Shown: positions 17,516 to 26,731 of the stretch, in pieces | How the letters are laid out: each line of letters starts with the position of its first letter | Numbering within the stretch: position 1 is the first letter of the stretch | Source: Sulfitobacter sp. EhC04 | GTDB taxonomy: Bacteria; Pseudomonadota; Alphaproteobacteria; Rhodobacterales; Rhodobacteraceae | Length of the DNA: 42,646 bases | Assembly (NCBI RefSeq): GCF_001650875.1 | Contig: NZ_LXYI01000022.1 | Coordinates: forward strand, 1 to 42,646 | Direction: 5' to 3' | The notes under the pieces: generated by a model | The model's input: the letters and a program-made list of their open reading frames with translations, nothing else | The model's database searches: none | What the model was told of the DNA's origin: nothing | Program-made: the position numbers and the translations under genes

Positions 17516-18643
17516 ATGAAACTCAACAACTTGCTCGGCGTTGCCGCAGCAGTGGGCATCAGCGTTATCGCCGGAACGGCCCAGTCTGAATCTTTCCGGG
17601 CCGCGACTTGGAATGGTGCGAATTCACCCAACGATGTCTTTCTGAGTGACTTCGCCGATTACACCCGCGAAGCAACGAACGGGGGTATCGACTTTGAAGT
17701 GTTCCCAGGCGGCGCACTGTTGCCGGCGCGTGGCACTTTGGAGGGTCTTGAGCAAGGCGTCGCACAATTTGCCAACATCACTGCGGCTTACATTCCAGCG
17801 AAAATGCCAGTCGACTTTATCACTGCCGACATGTCCTTCATTGCAGAAGACCAGATGGCGCTTGCCTTTGCAAAGACCGAAGTCACGTTCTTTAATCAAC
17901 AAATGCAGAATGAATTGAGTGAGTTGGACGTTGTATTTGGAGCCGGGTTCACGATCGGCGTTTACAACCTGATCTGTGGCTTCGAGGTCAACACTATTGC
18001 GGACCTCGCGGGCAGGACTATCAGGACGTCGTCCGATGCCCAGGTGGGTTATGCTGACCTGATCGGAGCGGTTTCCGTCAACGCACCTGGCAACGAAATT
18101 TATACGGGAATTCAGAGGGGAACGATTGATTGCACGACGGGTACGGCGCTCTATTTGACTGACTTCTTCCAGATGCACGAGATTGCGAAATCAGTGTTCA
18201 TGATCCCGCTTGGGTCGAACGCCAATGGCGGATATTATTTCAGCCAGTCTTTTTGGGAGGACCGTACCCCGGAAGAACGGAGCGCATTGTTGCATGCTGC
18301 TTCCAGAGCGACGGTAAAGAGCATGGTCGAGTGGGGTGCAAAAACTGAAAGTGCATGGCGGGTAGCGCGTGAGGCGCAAATCCCGCTTGTCCAACCCACT
18401 TCGGATGATCTCGCTGCGCTGGAAGCCTTCAGCAACCAGTTTGTCGCTGATCTTCCTGCAAACGCTATGGAGAACCGTGGAATCGAGGATCCAAGTGAGC
18501 TCGTGCAAGCGATGATTACCGCATACGAAAAGTGGGAGACGCTTTTGGCCGATGTAGACCGAACTGATATCGACGCGATTACGGCACTTGTCGACCGCGA
18601 GATATTCGACAAGATCGACGTAAATACATACGGTATTGAATAA
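17516..18643 (+). CDS. TRAP transporter substrate-binding protein (DctP family)
   Basis: A 375-residue periplasmic solute receptor. The N-terminal signal peptide (KLNNLLGVAAAVGISVIAG, cleavage probably after ...TAQS) is clear. The mature domain has the DctP pattern, with a conserved arginine-bearing AGRTIRTSS segment around residue 170 that usually clamps a ligand carboxylate. It is slightly longer than the usual ~330 residues. A ribosome site (GGGAGA) lies 7 bases before the ATG. It completes the three-part transporter with the two upstream permeases. Confidence 0.93.
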   Translation: MKLNNLLGVAAAVGISVIAGTAQSESFRAATWNGANSPNDVFLSDFADYTREATNGGIDFEVFPGGALLPARGTLEGLEQGVAQFANITAAYIPAKMPVDFITADMSFIAEDQMALAFAKTEVTFFNQQMQNELSELDVVFGAGFTIGVYNLICGFEVNTIADLAGRTIRTSSDAQVGYADLIGAVSVNAPGNEIYTGIQRGTIDCTTGTALYLTDFFQMHEIAKSVFMIPLGSNANGGYYFSQSFWEDRTPEERSALLHAASRATVKSMVEWGAKTESAWRVAREAQIPLVQPTSDDLAALEAFSNQFVADLPANAMENRGIEDPSELVQAMITAYEKWETLLADVDRTDIDAITALVDREIFDKIDVNTYGIE

Positions 18644-18736
18644 GCAGAGCATTGCGTGATCAAACCACGTGACAAAAAACCTTGCGCTAGGTTGCGACCC
18701 GGCGCAGGAAACTCTCCGGCGAGAATGGCTTGCAGC

Positions 18737-19591
18737 ATGACCCTTCCAAAAGATAACCGACAGCTTGACTGGATGAAGTCGTCCCCGATCGAGGGCCTTG
18801 TTGCGCTCGTCGTCGGTGCCGGCAGTGGCATGGGGGCGGCCTGTGCGAGAACTTTCGCTGCGAATGGCGGCAAGACAGTCGTTGGCGACTGCAACGTTGA
18901 CAGCGCCCAGTCCGTCATGGATGAGATTACCGAGCGCGGAGATACAGCGATTGCAGTCAAGTTGGATGTTGGATTGCGCGCAGACATAGATGCGGCAGTT
19001 GTCGAGACAATCGAAACGTTTGGTCGAATGGATGTGTTGATCAACGTTGCTGTACTAGTTGAATCAACGATGCTTGAGGACGCTGACCTCGACCAGTGGG
19101 ATTCTGCATTCCACGTCAATGTACGCAGCGCTTTGGAAATGGCACTGGCTTGTGTGCCGTATCTGCGTAAAAGCCCAGCAGCTGCTATCGTTCACGCCGG
19201 ATCCTTGGCCGGAACTCACGGATACGCGCGGTCTGGATCATATGGTCCGTCCAAGGGCGCGCTTATCAGCCTGAGCAAGCAGATGGCGCTTGAATGGGCT
19301 ATCGACGATATTCGCGTCAATGTCGTCATTCCAGGAACCATCGTCACCCCGGCGATGGTCCGCGATATTAGCCCGATAGCCATCGAGACTCGCATCAAGC
19401 AAGTGCCTCTGGGTCGGTTGTCCCATCCAAGCGAGCAAGCGGATGTTGCGGTTTTTCTCGCCTCGCCTGCGGCCTCTTTCCTCACCGGCCAATGTATCAC
19501 CGTAGATGGTGGTTTCTCGCTCAACCTTTATCCGCAACCAATGGGTATGACAGAGTCGCTTCGCGAGCAGCGCACGCGCATGTCAGAATAG
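18737..19591 (+). CDS. Short-chain dehydrogenase/reductase
   Basis: An NAD(P)-dependent SDR of about 284 residues. The nucleotide-binding glycine motif is VGAGSGMG, the catalytic Ser is in HAGSLAG and the YxxxK pair is in SGSYGPSKGA. The C-terminal TGQCITVDGGF is typical of classical SDRs that oxidise secondary alcohols. The NNAG motif is degenerate (LINVAV), but the catalytic Asn in FHVNVRS is kept. The frame opens with GTG at 18656; ATG 18737 (MTLPKDN) is chosen, and ATG 18773 is also possible. It sits 93 bases after the TRAP binding protein, apparently in the same operon. Confidence 0.88.
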   Translation: MTLPKDNRQLDWMKSSPIEGLVALVVGAGSGMGAACARTFAANGGKTVVGDCNVDSAQSVMDEITERGDTAIAVKLDVGLRADIDAAVVETIETFGRMDVLINVAVLVESTMLEDADLDQWDSAFHVNVRSALEMALACVPYLRKSPAAAIVHAGSLAGTHGYARSGSYGPSKGALISLSKQMALEWAIDDIRVNVVIPGTIVTPAMVRDISPIAIETRIKQVPLGRLSHPSEQADVAVFLASPAASFLTGQCITVDGGFSLNLYPQPMGMTESLREQRTRMSE

Positions 19592-19632
19592 ATTCGGCGC
19601 TCAATTTCATTCAAGATGGAGATATCAAAACA

Positions 19633-20397
19633 ATGAAAAGAATGTTGGAAGATAAGGTCGCGCTTGTTACCGGCGCGGCGGGCGGAATTGGTCGCTCATC
19701 GGCTTTGTTGTTCGCGGCAGAGGGGGCGAAGGTAGCAGTTGCAGACCGTAATGCCGCTGGCGCGGAAGAAACTGTGGCTCTAATCCATGAGCAGGGCGGG
19801 GATGCCTTGGCGTTGAACGTTGATGTCACCAATCGCACGCAGGTTGATACGATGGTTTCCAAGATTGTCGAGACTTACGGCCGACTTGACTGCGCCTTCA
19901 ACAATGCTGGGATTACTGGGGGGCAGATTGGTCAAGGCGGCCGTTTCACAGCCGACTGGGACGAAGAGGCCTTCGACAACATCCTGAATGTAAACCTAAA
20001 AGGCACGTGGTTGTGTATGCGCGCAGAATTGAAGCAGATGATGGCGCAGGGTGGCGGCAGTATCCTTAGTACGGCATCGCTGGCGGGACTTTGCGGCTTC
20101 CCTACGACAACCGGTTATTCGGCCAGCAAACATGGAGTTGTCGGAATAACCAAAACAGCTGCAATGGAATATGCGCCGACTGTCCGCCTGAACGCGCTTT
20201 GCCCCGGATATATCGACACTGATATGCTGAAAGACACAATGTCGCGTCGTGGGGAATTGATCCTGTCGCAGATTCCGTCCGGTCGTTTGGGGTCCGGCAA
20301 CGAGATGGCCGAAATGGCTTGCTGGCTTCTGTCAGACCGCGCTTCCTATGCGACGGGACAGGCCTTTACGGTCGATGGCGGCTTCATGGCTGGCTAA
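19633..20397 (+). CDS. Short-chain dehydrogenase/reductase
   Basis: A 254-residue classical SDR, cytoplasmic. Motifs in order are TGAAGGIG, a D-x-x-D basic patch (VADRNAAG), CAFNNAG, Ser in STASLAG, YSASKHG and GQAFTVDGGF. The Asp after the second strand suggests preference for NAD over NADP. The ATG at 19633 is chosen from family alignment; the open frame reaches back to 19492 over the end of the previous gene. It starts 41 bases after the preceding SDR and ends 24 bases before the amidohydrolase. The specific alcohol substrate is unknown. Confidence 0.92.
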   Translation: MKRMLEDKVALVTGAAGGIGRSSALLFAAEGAKVAVADRNAAGAEETVALIHEQGGDALALNVDVTNRTQVDTMVSKIVETYGRLDCAFNNAGITGGQIGQGGRFTADWDEEAFDNILNVNLKGTWLCMRAELKQMMAQGGGSILSTASLAGLCGFPTTTGYSASKHGVVGITKTAAMEYAPTVRLNALCPGYIDTDMLKDTMSRRGELILSQIPSGRLGSGNEMAEMACWLLSDRASYATGQAFTVDGGFMAG

Positions 20398-20421
20398 CAG
20401 GATCATTTGGAGGTTTTTGAG

Positions 20422-21438
20422 ATGAAGAAATGCCGCGAAGGCTTGGACGAAACCATTTTGGAGCCCGAGCTCCCGATTGTTGATGCGCATCACCATTTGT
20501 TTGACCGACCCGCATTGCGTTACATGCTCGAGGACTATTTGGAAGATGCCACCGCAGGCCACCGTATTGTCGCGTCGATCTATTCAGAAACACTTTCTTT
20601 CGTGCGACCCAATGGCCCTGAGCACCTGCGCCCTTTGGGTGAGGTTGAGTTTGCGAACGGGGTAGGCGCAATGGCAGCCAGTGGCCGTTATGGCGATATC
20701 AAGGTCTGCCATGGAATGATCGGGCACGCCGACATGCGACAAGGCGACAAGATCGCGGATTTGCTGGACCAGTCAATGGCGCTTGCACCTACGCGCTTTT
20801 GCGGAGTGCGACATATCACGATGGAGCATTGGTCGGAAGAGCCTTACAAATTCATGAGCATACGTCCCGAACCGGGCCTGATGTCACATCCCAATTTTCA
20901 CAAAGCTTTTCTTCATGTTGCTGAGCGTAAGCTGGTATTTGATGCGGCGGTATTTAGCCATCAACTCCCTGAGGTCTGTGCACTAGCAGACGCTTTTCCT
21001 GATACATCTATAACGCTCAATCATCTTGGGGTTGCGATGGGTCTGGGTATTAGTGCCGCGGAAAAAGCAGAGCTCTACATTGATTGGAAAAAACAATTGG
21101 CGCAGGTCGCCGAGCGGCACAATATTACCTGTAAGGTGGGTGGCTTGGGGATGCCTCTTTGGGGCTTTGGCTTTGAGGAGTGGGATAACCCGACGACGTA
21201 TCTTGACCTAGCGGATGCATGGCGTCCGTACGTCGAAGTCGGTATCGAGCTTTTCGGTCCGGATCGCTGCATGATGGAGAGCAACTTTCCACCCGATGGC
21301 CGCTCGGGTGGTTTTGTTCCTACATGGAACGCGCTAAAACACATTGCGCGCGCGGCGAGCGACGACGAGAAAGCGGCGATGTTTCATAAAACCGCTTTGT
21401 CCGTACACGGTCTAGTATTGCCGGAGCTACTCGAATAG
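20422..21438 (+). CDS. Amidohydrolase-2 family metal-dependent hydrolase
   Basis: A 338-residue TIM-barrel hydrolase of the amidohydrolase-related (PF04909-type) family, which includes lactonases and decarboxylases such as the pyrone-dicarboxylate lactonase. The first metal motif is DAHHHLFD (residues 21-28). A later LNHLG and a C-terminal FGPDRCMMESNFP supply the usual His and Asp. ATG 20422 is preceded by TTGGAGG, so the apparent upstream TTG is not the start. It is paralogous to the hydrolase at 26728. A lactone-opening role would fit the neighbouring monooxygenase, but that is inference. Confidence 0.9.
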   Translation: MKKCREGLDETILEPELPIVDAHHHLFDRPALRYMLEDYLEDATAGHRIVASIYSETLSFVRPNGPEHLRPLGEVEFANGVGAMAASGRYGDIKVCHGMIGHADMRQGDKIADLLDQSMALAPTRFCGVRHITMEHWSEEPYKFMSIRPEPGLMSHPNFHKAFLHVAERKLVFDAAVFSHQLPEVCALADAFPDTSITLNHLGVAMGLGISAAEKAELYIDWKKQLAQVAERHNITCKVGGLGMPLWGFGFEEWDNPTTYLDLADAWRPYVEVGIELFGPDRCMMESNFPPDGRSGGFVPTWNALKHIARAASDDEKAAMFHKTALSVHGLVLPELLE

Positions 21439-21450
21439 CAAAGCGTTGTC

Positions 21451-22257
21451 TCACGTTGCACCGGGGTACAGACGTTCACCGTAGGCGGCGCGCACGTCAG
21501 CGAGTATTTTACCAGTAGGTGGTGCGTATGTCAGACGTTTGCTGGTGAAAGTACCGGTTAACTGACGCATCTGAACTGCCATTTCTCCGGTCTTGACCAA
21601 GGCCGTTATACCGTTCAACACTGGAGCGCCCTGCACATCTGTGACCCCTGCCAAAATCAGCGTTGCCATCAAGCTACCACCCGCAGGGATCAGAACCTCC
21701 GCACCCTTATCGAGCGCAGATTGTGCCACGAGAATAAACTGATCAACAATTTTTTGCCGGACATCTTCGTTCTGCATGGCTTCATCAAAAACGCCGGGTC
21801 GCTCTACTGTCATCATCTCTACTGAAACCATCCTCTGGTCCAAGCCTTGTAATTTTATACCTTCGAAAATGGGGCGGTTGAACTTCGGGTTGATGTTGAT
21901 CAGTGAGAATGTAGGTCCCATCAGACATGCCATGCTGACCGAAGATTCACTCAGGCCAAGAACAGGGATATTAAGCAACTCCCGCAACTGGTGGAGACCG
22001 GGCTGGAAGATGTTGCCGATCAAGAATGCATCGTAACCGTCTTCTTCGGCTTTGATGCCATTTTCGATCACTTCAGCGGCATCCAGAAATTCAAGATACT
22101 TGTATTGATCTGCAACTGCGCGATGCGGGCTTAGACCGGCAATATCAACTTTGGTGCCGGGCGCAGCGGCTTCTGTTATGACCTGTTCCAATAACTTGCC
22201 GTACCCCCCCGTCCGTGAACCACGCGACATTCCGAGGGTTTGATAAAAAATCTGCAT
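21451..22257 (-). CDS. Asp/Glu (hydantoin) racemase-fold protein lacking the catalytic cysteines
   Basis: A 268-residue protein with the duplicated alpha/beta fold of aspartate/glutamate and hydantoin racemases. Family racemases use two cysteines. Here the expected first site reads LIGNIFQPGL (near residue 81) and the second PAGGSLM (near 192). The only Cys is at about residue 111, away from both. Proton-exchange racemisation by the usual route is therefore unlikely; another activity of the superfamily, or a binding role, is possible. It lies on the opposite strand to its neighbours, convergent with the amidohydrolase (12-base gap) and divergent from the monooxygenase. Confidence 0.8.
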   Translation of the reverse strand: MQIFYQTLGMSRGSRTGGYGKLLEQVITEAAAPGTKVDIAGLSPHRAVADQYKYLEFLDAAEVIENGIKAEEDGYDAFLIGNIFQPGLHQLRELLNIPVLGLSESSVSMACLMGPTFSLININPKFNRPIFEGIKLQGLDQRMVSVEMMTVERPGVFDEAMQNEDVRQKIVDQFILVAQSALDKGAEVLIPAGGSLMATLILAGVTDVQGAPVLNGITALVKTGEMAVQMRQLTGTFTSKRLTYAPPTGKILADVRAAYGERLYPGAT

Positions 22258-22592
22258 TTTGTTGTCCTTCTCTACAAAATTCGACAGTTTTGCTTGTGTG
22301 GCGGCATGTCAATCGCAGCAATATCTTTCAAAAGCATTGGCCTACGGTAGGTGGTACAAGTCTACTTGCAGGATAAGACTTAAGTAGTTGATGTTATATG
22401 ATTTTCTAAATTGTCCATGAGTCAATCAGTGACCTTCGCGGATTCTGCCAAGATGCTTTGCGCCATAACGAATATCTGTCGCGTCTCGTGTGTCTTATGC
22501 TTGGAAGCAACAGGGATTTCGAAGTTAGGGCTCCCGACAAATTTCAAAACTTGCCCGTTCTCGCGCAGGAAAGTACAGGAAGGAATGCCCAC
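22258..22592. promoter_or_regulatory. Divergent promoter region between racemase-like and monooxygenase genes
   Basis: 335 bases without a supported gene. A small perfect dyad, CAAGTCTACTTG (22357-22368), lies between the two starts and is a candidate operator. Near 22390-22415 there is an AT-rich stretch that could hold promoter elements. A GGAAGG ribosome site lies shortly before the monooxygenase ATG. The open frame continues upstream to 22458, but that segment does not resemble the family. Confidence 0.4.
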
Positions 22593-24353
22593 ATGAATGT
22601 AGTCCAATCTCCAAAAATCGATCTGAGCGAGATTGTATCGAATTGGTTGGCGGCGTTCGAAGCGGCACTTTCGGCGGTAGATGAAGTCGCACTGCAATCT
22701 CTGTTTGACTCTGAGATGCACTGGCGTGATTTGCTGGCATTCACTTGGTCGATCACACCACATGACGATCGTGCAAGCGCGGTAACCGATTTCATGAAAA
22801 CGCAACCCTACATAAAAGCGCGAAACTTCCGTTTGTCTTCGGAATGCTCTGAACCAAAAATCATTATGCGCCACGGGCGTGAATCAATCGAAGCTTTCTT
22901 TAATTTTGAGACTGAAACCGGGCGCGGTAGCGGTTTGCTCCGTCTTCTGGCGCAGGATCAAGGCAAGGCCTGGGTGCTTGCAACATCGCTGGATGAATTG
23001 AAAGGCCACGAAGAGCAAGTTGGCGTAAATCGCCCGAAGGGTTCTGCCTTCTCTCGCAATTTTGGTGGTGAGAATTGGAGCGACATTCGCACGCGTGAAC
23101 AGCAATTCGAAGATCGTGAACCCGCAGTTCTCATCATTGGGGCGGGTCAGGCAGGTCTGGCGATTGCCGCGCGCCTTCGCTTGCTTGGCGTTGATACCCT
23201 TATGGTCGACAAGCGCGCCCGTGTCGGGGACATTTGGCGCGAGCGCTATCATTCTCTGGCCTTACATAATCAGACAAGTCTCAATCACATGCCATATCTT
23301 CCTTGGCCTTCAAACTGGCCGACGTATCTACCCAAGGACATGATAGCAGGCTGGCTAGAAACCTACGCGTGGGCCATGCAATGCAATGTTTGGAACAATA
23401 CTGAGTTCCTCAAGGCCGACTATGAAGAAGCCGAGAATTGCTGGTCGGTTGCTGTGCGGCGTGAAGACGGGTCCGAACGGATCCTGCGACCGCGCCATGT
23501 GATCTTTGCGAACGGTGTCGCAGGAAAACCGGTGACACCCCGTCTTCCTGGGCTTGATGATTTCAGCGGGGAGGTACTCCACACACATGGTTACAAAGAG
23601 GGTGACAAGTGGCGCGGTAAACGTGTGGTTGTCGTGGGGGCCGGGACCAGTGGGCACGATATTGCGCAGGACCTTCACGGCAATGGCGCCAACGTAACAA
23701 TTATTCAACGCGGTGCCACGACAGTTGCGAGTGTCAAAGCGGCCGGTTTGGTACATGCCGTATACTATGAAGGAGATTTGTCGCTGGAGGAATGTGATCT
23801 AGTCGCGGCGGCCAGCAGCTATCCTCTCTTGGTTCGGAGCTATCAGGCCGCTGTCGAGAGCATGAAGGTCATGGACAAAGACCTCCTCGACGGGCTCGCT
23901 GCGCGCGGCTTCAAGCTCGACTGGGGTGAGGATGAAACTGGTCATCAGATGAAATTCCGTCGTCGGCATGGCGGCTATTATCTGAATTGTGGATGTTCCG
24001 AACTCATTGTCAGTGGTGAAATCGGGCTGATGCAGAACGAGGACATCGAACGTTTTGTCGAAAATGGCGTACTTATGAAGGACGGAACGACCCATCAAGC
24101 TGACTTGATTGTTACGGCCACTGGTTATCAAAGCCAACAAGAAGTGGTGCGCGAGTTGTTGGGAGAAGATATCGCGGACAAAATCGGGCCGGTTTGGGGC
24201 ATCGATGAGAAAGGCGAGATCGCAAATATGTTTGCGCCGACGGCACAACAAGGTCTGTGGTTCGCGGGCGGTGGTTTCGCGCATGCTCGGATTTATTCAA
24301 AATACGTTGCGTTGAACATTGCGGCGCAAGAGTTTGATCTGGTCACAGTATGA
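22593..24353 (+). CDS. Flavin-containing monooxygenase with N-terminal NTF2-like domain
   Basis: A 586-residue flavoprotein. Residues ~20-150 resemble a SnoaL/NTF2-like cone domain. The rest is a class B flavin monooxygenase. The FAD Rossmann motif is GAGQAG (183-188) and the NADPH motif is GAGTSG (349-354). The fingerprint between them, FSGEVLHTHGY, is of the FMO type (FxGxxxHxxxY) rather than strict Baeyer-Villiger type. It would use NADPH and O2 to oxygenate a substrate, possibly a ketone or heteroatom compound. It opens a nine-gene run (to YciI) with short gaps. Confidence 0.9.
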   Translation: MNVVQSPKIDLSEIVSNWLAAFEAALSAVDEVALQSLFDSEMHWRDLLAFTWSITPHDDRASAVTDFMKTQPYIKARNFRLSSECSEPKIIMRHGRESIEAFFNFETETGRGSGLLRLLAQDQGKAWVLATSLDELKGHEEQVGVNRPKGSAFSRNFGGENWSDIRTREQQFEDREPAVLIIGAGQAGLAIAARLRLLGVDTLMVDKRARVGDIWRERYHSLALHNQTSLNHMPYLPWPSNWPTYLPKDMIAGWLETYAWAMQCNVWNNTEFLKADYEEAENCWSVAVRREDGSERILRPRHVIFANGVAGKPVTPRLPGLDDFSGEVLHTHGYKEGDKWRGKRVVVVGAGTSGHDIAQDLHGNGANVTIIQRGATTVASVKAAGLVHAVYYEGDLSLEECDLVAAASSYPLLVRSYQAAVESMKVMDKDLLDGLAARGFKLDWGEDETGHQMKFRRRHGGYYLNCGCSELIVSGEIGLMQNEDIERFVENGVLMKDGTTHQADLIVTATGYQSQQEVVRELLGEDIADKIGPVWGIDEKGEIANMFAPTAQQGLWFAGGGFAHARIYSKYVALNIAAQEFDLVTV

Positions 24354-24380
24354 TCATCCATCCAGTGAAGGTGACCGCCC

Positions 24381-25208
24381 ATGCATGATCTGACCGGAAA
24401 GGTCGCTTTCGTCACAGGTGCTGGCTCGGTTGGCGAAGGTTGGGGCAACGGCAAAGCAGCGGCTGTTCTCATGGCGCGCCAGGGAGCGTTGGTCTTTGGC
24501 GTTGATATAAGTGCCGAAGCATTGGAAAGCACGGCGGCGCTCTTGGCACGAGAAGGAATAGCCGATCGATGGCATAGCGTTGTCTGCGACATGACTGTTG
24601 ATACTCAGGTCGAGAGCAGCGTGCTTGAATGCCAAAGGCACTTTGGCCAGATCGATATTCTGGTGAACAATATCGGAGGCAGTGCGCCGGGCGATCCTGT
24701 GTCCATGAGTGAGGAGGTTTGGCATCAGCAATTGGATCTGAACCTCACGACAGCATTCTTGGCCTGCAAGCATGTATTGCCAATCATGGAACAACAGTTT
24801 GAAGCGACAGCGCATGGTGGGTCGATCGTCAATATCGGTAGCATTGGCAGCATGTCGTTTCAGGTTGGTGGGCGAGTGAGCGCTGGTTACGCCGCCTCAA
24901 AGGCCGGTTTGGAAGCTTTCAGCCGGTCGACAGCGATTGCTTATGTCCTAAAAGGAATTCGGGTAAATACGGTCGTCCCGGGGGTCATGTACACACCTTT
25001 GGTGGAACACCGGCTGGTGGGCCAATTGGGCGCGGCAGATGCAGAGCGTCTGATCGCCGAGCGCCATGCAAGTGTGCCAATGGGCAGAATGGGAGACGCA
25101 TGGGATGTTGCTCATGCCGTGCTTTTTCTCGCCAGCGACGAGGCAGGCTACATTACGGCTACCCAGATCGTCGTCGATGGCGGCATGACTGCGGCACGGC
25201 CTTCATGA
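24381..25208 (+). CDS. Short-chain dehydrogenase/reductase
   Basis: A 275-residue SDR. Its glycine motif is unusual, with an insertion: TGAGSVGEGWGNGKA. NNIGG replaces NNAG, the catalytic Ser is in NIGSIGS, and YAASKAG carries Tyr and Lys. TATQIVVDGGM ends the fold. SDRs of this kind with the G-x-G-W-G-N-G insertion are common in catabolic gene clusters. The start ATG at 24381 follows 27 bases after the monooxygenase stop, and the BKACE gene follows after 37 bases, so cotranscription is likely. Confidence 0.9.
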   Translation: MHDLTGKVAFVTGAGSVGEGWGNGKAAAVLMARQGALVFGVDISAEALESTAALLAREGIADRWHSVVCDMTVDTQVESSVLECQRHFGQIDILVNNIGGSAPGDPVSMSEEVWHQQLDLNLTTAFLACKHVLPIMEQQFEATAHGGSIVNIGSIGSMSFQVGGRVSAGYAASKAGLEAFSRSTAIAYVLKGIRVNTVVPGVMYTPLVEHRLVGQLGAADAERLIAERHASVPMGRMGDAWDVAHAVLFLASDEAGYITATQIVVDGGMTAARPS

Positions 25209-25245
25209 CCCTTACCGTTCAAAAAATATTTAAGGAGATCTACTT

Positions 25246-26118
25246 ATGAGCCGACCAGTAATCATAAGCTGCGCGTTGACGGGGTCGGGCAACACGACAG
25301 GGATAAGCCCACATGTTCCCATTTCACCAGCGGATATCGCGGCGGAGGCGCTTTCCGCGCGGGCAGCTGGTGCCGCCATCGTCCATATCCATGTGCGAGA
25401 TCCGGAGACTGGCGAACCAAGCAGAGACATCGAACTTTACCGAGAAGTTGTGGAAACCATACGGCAATCGGGAAGCGACCTGATCCTCAATCTTACCACT
25501 GGCATCGGCGCGCGCTTCTCACCTGACGAAAGCAACCCGAACTATAATGTCCAAGACGGCATGGTTTTGCCCGAAGCGCGGGCAGAACACGTTGTCGCAT
25601 TGAAGCCAGATATTTGCAGCTTGGACGTGGCAACGATGAACTTTGGCCAGCATGCATTTGTCAACACCCCTGACCATATCGCACGAATCGCCAAAATTGC
25701 GCGTGAGGCCGGCGTGAAGCCCGAACTCGAGGTTTTCGATCTGGGACATATTGCCCTGGCACGCAAGATTTGTGCGGAAGGATTGATAGATGCACCACCA
25801 TTGTATCAGCTTTGTCTTGGCGTCCCTTGGGGTGCGCCTTCAACGCCAGATGGCTTCATGGCAATGCAACGGGCCCTCCCGGACGGCGCTAACTGGAGCG
25901 CCTTTGGTGTAGGAGCGCAGCATTTCGCCGTTGTGGCCTTGTCGACGATAACGGGTGGTCATGTGCGCGTCGGCCTCGAAGACAACTTATACATCTCGCG
26001 CGGAAAACTGGCTGAAGGAAACGCCGTACTTGTAGAACGAGCCGCAAGGATCATCACTGATCTTGGCCAGCATCCGGCAAGTCCGCAAGAAGCCCGCAAA
26101 ATTCTCGATCTGGACTGA
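25246..26118 (+). CDS. BKACE family enzyme (beta-keto acid cleavage, DUF849)
   Basis: A 290-residue TIM-barrel zinc enzyme of the family of 3-keto-5-aminohexanoate cleavage enzyme. These enzymes condense a beta-keto acid with acetyl-CoA to release acetoacetate and a new acyl-CoA. Zinc ligands are seen as His47 and His49 (HIHVRDPETGEPS), and Glu245 sits in GHVRVGLEDN. The core LNLTTG and LGVPWGAP motifs are family-typical. A strong AAGGAGA site lies 8 bases before the ATG. It implies that the pathway makes a beta-keto acid. Which one cannot be told, because substrate residues differ between subgroups. Confidence 0.92.
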   Translation: MSRPVIISCALTGSGNTTGISPHVPISPADIAAEALSARAAGAAIVHIHVRDPETGEPSRDIELYREVVETIRQSGSDLILNLTTGIGARFSPDESNPNYNVQDGMVLPEARAEHVVALKPDICSLDVATMNFGQHAFVNTPDHIARIAKIAREAGVKPELEVFDLGHIALARKICAEGLIDAPPLYQLCLGVPWGAPSTPDGFMAMQRALPDGANWSAFGVGAQHFAVVALSTITGGHVRVGLEDNLYISRGKLAEGNAVLVERAARIITDLGQHPASPQEARKILDLD

Positions 26119-26149
26119 CCATGGCCAATATTGAATGGGCATTTCACTG

Positions 26150-26731
26150 ATGGCACGGCTGAACTTGCCAGAACAAGCAGAGCTTACCAACGAGCAGAGA
26201 ACTGTCTGTGAAGAGGCAATTGCGGGCAAGCGCGGTAAGGTTCCAGCGCCGATGGTTGCATGGATCCGCAACCCCGAACTGGCTCGACGCGGGCAGACGT
26301 TGGGCGCGCTGTTACGGTTCGATACGACATTGTCCGCAAGGGAAAGCGAACTCGCAATCCTAATTTGTGGGCGTCACTGGCTGTCGCACCATGAATGGTC
26401 GGCCCACAAGAAACTGGCCCTTGCTGCTGGGCTTGATGCGACCTCGATCAACGCAATCGCAACCGGCAATGCGCCAGATTTCGACGACCAGAGAATGGAG
26501 ATTATCTACGATGTTTCAATCAGTTTGCTTGAAACGCGGCGGATCCCCGATGCTCTTTACGCACGGGGCACACAGGTCTTGTCCGAACGGGGTTTGGTCG
26601 AACTGGTGTCGATTCTTGGGTATTATTGTCTGGTATCTTTGACGCTGAATGCATTTGAGCTGGGCTTGCCGGAAAATGTAGCGCCCGAGCTGTGTGATCC
26701 CGATTTCAGCGCATCAGGTTCGCCGCAATGA
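26150..26731 (+). CDS. Carboxymuconolactone decarboxylase family protein
   Basis: A protein of about 193 residues with the helical AhpD-like/CMD fold. The central helix ESELAILICGRHWLSHHEWS with AHKKLALAAGL is the family signature. The CxxC of alkyl-hydroperoxidase members is absent, so a peroxidase role is unlikely. Its reaction in this cluster is unknown; relatives near cupins and dehydrogenases are usual. ATG 26150 (MARLNLP) is chosen over 26135 on family similarity, and neither has a clear ribosome site. Its stop overlaps the next start (ATGA), coupling it to the amidohydrolase. Confidence 0.85.
   Translation: MARLNLPEQAELTNEQRTVCEEAIAGKRGKVPAPMVAWIRNPELARRGQTLGALLRFDTTLSARESELAILICGRHWLSHHEWSAHKKLALAAGLDATSINAIATGNAPDFDDQRMEIIYDVSISLLETRRIPDALYARGTQVLSERGLVELVSILGYYCLVSLTLNAFELGLPENVAPELCDPDFSASGSPQ

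Noticed and set aside
18235..19119. 294-codon minus-strand ORF
   Set aside because: It is antisense to the TRAP binding-protein end and an SDR; its Ser/Ala-rich composition is that of a shadow frame.
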